A stretch of DNA of 7,437 nt from a bacterium (GTDB lineage: Bacteria; Bacillota; Clostridia; Christensenellales; UBA1242). Each line of letters starts with the position of its first letter. Position 1 is the first letter of the stretch. Shown one piece after another: positions 5,491 to 7,437 of this stretch. The notes below the pieces were generated by a model. That model worked only from the letters and a program-made list of their open reading frames with translations. It was not told the DNA's origin and made no database searches. Both the position numbers and the translations under genes were made by a program. Where the stretch lies: contig JAILMD010000014.1 in NCBI GenBank assembly GCA_024692805.1, forward strand, positions 1-7,437, given 5' to 3'.

Positions 5491-6821
5491 TACATTGTCC
5501 TCCTTTGTTTAATTGCTTGCGCAGTATCAGATATTCTTTGACTTAAATGCCTTTTTGCTGGGCAAACATAAGAGCAAACCCCACAATCAATGCAAGAAAG
5601 AACGCCATATCTTTTTGCCCTTGCAAAATCTTTGTTTATTGCAAAGTTATCAATCATCATTGGAGACAACTTAATTGGACATCTTGCGTTGCAACGACCA
5701 CAGTTTATGCAGTCTCTTTCTTTAAAGTTTTCATCATTCCACTTATTTGAGAATAACGTTGAAACAGATAAAGGAAGCCCAACGCTCGTGTCACATTGGC
5801 TTATTCCGTTAAAGGTTCCGCCAATTGAATATTGCTTAAATAATTCCTTATTCTTTATATCAACGCTTGCAAAAACATTTTGAGGAACTAACCCATTTTT
5901 AACAAGATAAACACCTTGGTTTTTAAGGTTGTTTCCAGCAATAGTATAAACTGCTTCGGTTGTTGGTAAGTTATCATAAACTGCCCTATAAAAATTTAAG
6001 CAAGTTTGGGCGTTTTCAATGAAAACTCCCTTATCGCTAACAGGAACGCTTACTGCAATCGTTTTCTTTAAAACTTTTTTAGTTAACAAATGGTCTTCAT
6101 CATTAGGATAAACCTTGCTAACCGTAACAAAACTAACCTGATTAGTTTTCATATCAGATTTGTTAATTTCATCTAAAATAGCATCATAAATTTTTTGATT
6201 TGTTGACTTGCTAACCGCTTTTGAGCCAACAAAAATAAGTTTAACCGCAACGCTAACTTTAAAATAGCAAAGCGCGCCAAGAGCAACCTCTTTAGCATAA
6301 TCTTCAGCTATCTTTAAGTTACTAACACAATATGGGTCACTATCAAACAACTTAACAATAAGAGTTCTAGCACCAATCGTGTTAGGGTTAATATATTTAT
6401 GATAACTAGGATATCTTTTCCCCCAGTTATCAAAAGACCCACTTTCAATAAGCCTTCCGAAAAGGTTATTGTTGTCACGATTTTCAAGCGGCCTAAAATA
6501 TAAAAGAGAATCTTTATGTGCTGGTTCTATTTCAACATTTAAACAATTCTCACCAAGAGAATTAACTTTGTCTTTAATGCTAACAACAGCACCAGAACAA
6601 GGGCTATAAACAAACCCACTTGTTTCATCACTAGGAGCGCCAATAACCGTTCCCCTTTTGATTAAATCACCAACGATAACCAAAGGCTTACTTTCGCTTC
6701 CTGCTCCACTTTTTAGCGGAACACAAAAATTAGCAGAACTCTTAATTTCTGCTATTTTGGCTTTTGCTAATGAATTAGTTATTCCGCCTAGTTTAATACC
6801 ACGCGTTAAGGCTTCAATCAA
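5490..6821 (-). CDS. rnfC: RnfC, peripheral iron-sulfur subunit of the Rnf complex, flavin/NADH motifs degenerate
   Basis: 443 residues, the usual clostridial length. RnfC is the cytoplasmic subunit that reacts with NAD(H) through FMN and two [4Fe-4S] clusters. Order seen: a GGI opening (residues 12-14) and a barrel-like N-terminal part with CVPLKSGAGSESKPLVIVGDLIKRG (split as 33-45 and 46-57) and SPCSGAVVSI; a central domain; an SLBB-like part (GVFIENAQ..., YTIAG..., GGTFNG); then Cys371/374/377/381 and Cys410/413/416/420, both CxxCxxCxxxCP. The family FMN loop G-L-G-G-A-A-F-P-T is replaced by FDNWGKRYPSY (130-140), and the following AECEPY segment by DSDPY. Clusters are kept while flavin and nicotinamide sites look lost. 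The start is TTG 6821, nine bases after GGGGG; no ATG fits better. It is first in the operon. An alternative partner to NADH is likely. Confidence 0.9.
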   Translation of the reverse strand: MIEALTRGIKLGGITNSLAKAKIAEIKSSANFCVPLKSGAGSESKPLVIVGDLIKRGTVIGAPSDETSGFVYSPCSGAVVSIKDKVNSLGENCLNVEIEPAHKDSLLYFRPLENRDNNNLFGRLIESGSFDNWGKRYPSYHKYINPNTIGARTLIVKLFDSDPYCVSNLKIAEDYAKEVALGALCYFKVSVAVKLIFVGSKAVSKSTNQKIYDAILDEINKSDMKTNQVSFVTVSKVYPNDEDHLLTKKVLKKTIAVSVPVSDKGVFIENAQTCLNFYRAVYDNLPTTEAVYTIAGNNLKNQGVYLVKNGLVPQNVFASVDIKNKELFKQYSIGGTFNGISQCDTSVGLPLSVSTLFSNKWNDENFKERDCINCGRCNARCPIKLSPMMIDNFAINKDFARAKRYGVLSCIDCGVCSYVCPAKRHLSQRISDTAQAIKQRRTM

Positions 6822-6850
6822 TGCTAAAATCCCCCACTCTTAACAAGGTT

Positions 6851-6879
6851 ATTTTAGCAAATTTTATTAAATTCGGCAA
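6851..6879 (-). promoter_or_regulatory. Sigma-A-type promoter of the rnf operon
   Basis: TTGCCG (6879-6874) and TAAAAT (6856-6851) on the minus strand are separated by 17 bases. The predicted transcript start is about 20-25 bases before the rnfC TTG codon. It lies directly after the TauE/SafE gene, with no terminator visible between them, so read-through from upstream is possible. Confidence 0.7.
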
Positions 6880-6889
6880 CTAAATTTAG
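6880..6889. repeat. Palindrome CTAAATTTAG next to the rnf -35 box
   Basis: A perfect 10-base palindrome abuts the -35 hexamer of the rnf promoter and contains the stop codon of the TauE/SafE gene. It could be a small operator, but it is AT-rich and could arise by chance. Confidence 0.25.
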
Positions 6890-7290
6890 CCCTTATTTAA
6901 TTTATTTTTATTTTTAATATTAAGTTTATGTAAAACTATTTGTTTTATAAACAAAAACAACCCAACGCAAATCAAGAAAATACCGAAGATTAAGTGAAGT
7001 GTTTGACTTTCAATTTTTAACGAAAAAATTGACCCAATTAAGCTAACAATAACGCCGGGAATTATTATAAACCAAACGCCCTTAAAATCTATTAATTTTT
7101 TCTTGCTGTAAACTATTAAAACAACTATTGCTAGCGGAATAAAAACTAACAAATTAACGCTTTGGCTAAGCTTTTGACTAACCCCACAAAATAAGGTTAA
7201 AAGTGGAATTAAAACAGTTCCCCCGCCCATTCCCATTCCGGCAACAATTCCGCTAAAAATGCTGACTAAAAATATTAAAAAAACTGTCAT
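6886..7290 (-). CDS. Half-size TauE/SafE-family membrane transporter subunit
   Basis: 134 residues, half of a standard TauE/SafE protein of about 250. The family moves small anions, often sulfite, sulfoacetate or other sulfur compounds, across the membrane; the substrate here is unknown. The N-terminal signature GIVAGMGMGGGTVLIPLL (14-31), the polar QSVN segment (43-46), KKKLIDFK (63-70), and the helix pair IIIPGVIVSLIGSIF and GIFLICVGLFLF define one complete repeat with four membrane segments. ATG 7290 overlaps the stop of the preceding gene as ATGA, and no strong ribosome binding site is seen, so translation is probably coupled. With the upstream partner it would make a two-chain version of the usual fused transporter. 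The link to the rnf operon is only positional. Confidence 0.85.
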   Translation of the reverse strand: MTVFLIFLVSIFSGIVAGMGMGGGTVLIPLLTLFCGVSQKLSQSVNLLVFIPLAIVVLIVYSKKKLIDFKGVWFIIIPGVIVSLIGSIFSLKIESQTLHLIFGIFLICVGLFLFIKQIVLHKLNIKNKNKLNKG

Positions 7291-7437
7291 AAAACCAAAA
7301 TTTCAACCCCTGCAATAATTATTAAAATGCTAAAAATATAAACAATAACATCACTTTTAAACCTAGCAAGCGCAATCGTTCCAATAAGTGCCCCAATAAG
7401 TGAGCCAATCAGTGATGGAATAAAAACTTTATAATCA
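7287..7437 (-). CDS. C-terminal part of a second half-size TauE/SafE protein (5' end outside window)
   Basis: The open frame enters at the right edge (first full codon 7436-7434) and ends with TGA at 7289-7287, giving about 49 residues. The stretch FIPSLIGSLIGALIG, then IALARFKSDVIVYIFS and ILIIIAGVEIL, matches the end of the TauE/SafE repeat. It also matches the same region of the next gene (IIIPGVIVSLIGSIF...GIFLICVG). It therefore looks like the partner half-transporter. The ATGA overlap with the next gene supports co-translation. Its start and full length cannot be seen. Confidence 0.65.
   Translation of the reverse strand, partial: DYKVFIPSLIGSLIGALIGTIALARFKSDVIVYIFSILIIIAGVEILVL

Noticed and set aside
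6846..6890. Redox-sensing (Rex-type) operator at the rnf promoter
   Set aside because: The only palindrome is CTAAATTTAG, which lacks the TTGTGA...TCACAA form expected of Rex.
1..7437. CRISPR array, insertion sequence, tRNA or rRNA
   Set aside because: I saw no regularly spaced repeats, transposase-like frames, terminal inverted repeats or RNA gene signatures.

Overview
The window is an AT-rich, gene-dense piece of bacterial chromosome in which every recognisable gene lies on the minus strand, so transcription runs from right to left. No gene-free stretch exceeds about 110 bases. The standard genetic code is used (TGG for Trp, TGA as a stop). The A+T richness, GGAGG-type ribosome binding sites, sigma-A-like promoters and clostridial-style RnfB point to a Gram-positive, probably anaerobic Bacillota (Clostridia) lineage, perhaps an uncultured gut group. 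The taxonomic call is inference.

Layout in transcription order. (1) 7437 to 6886: two half-size TauE/SafE-family membrane proteins joined by an ATGA overlap, the first cut by the window edge. (2) 6821 to 2467: a five-gene operon, rnfC-rnfD-rnfE-rnfA-rnfB, behind a good promoter (TTGCCG-17-TAAAAT), with genes overlapping or 13 bases apart. (3) 2386 to 866: a Ppx/GppA-like protein with a C-terminal HD domain, with its own extended -10 promoter and followed by a clear intrinsic terminator. (4) 756 to 1: the first 252 codons of an MreB-like actin homologue, with its own promoter; the 3' end lies outside the window.

The Rnf complex normally couples ferredoxin:NAD+ electron transfer to ion transport across the membrane. 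This one is unusual. rnfG is absent from its usual slot between rnfD and rnfE, and those two genes overlap, so there is no room for it. RnfD lacks the threonine that normally carries covalent FMN. RnfA has no cysteine after residue 20, so the canonical four-cysteine [2Fe-2S] site shared with RnfE cannot form in the known way. RnfC has lost the glycine-rich flavin-site signature, yet RnfC and RnfB keep full sets of iron-sulfur cysteine motifs. The operon is intact in all frames, so this looks like a rebuilt or repurposed complex rather than decay. The inferred role is an iron-sulfur-only or otherwise modified electron conduit.

The two actin-fold (ASKHA) proteins downstream, the MreB-like and Ppx-like proteins, are also full-frame but carry substitutions in their nucleotide or phosphate-binding signatures. 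Several proteins in one window that keep the fold and lose the catalytic signatures suggest either a fast-evolving lineage or real changes of function. All family comparisons were made from memory of the families, without a database search.
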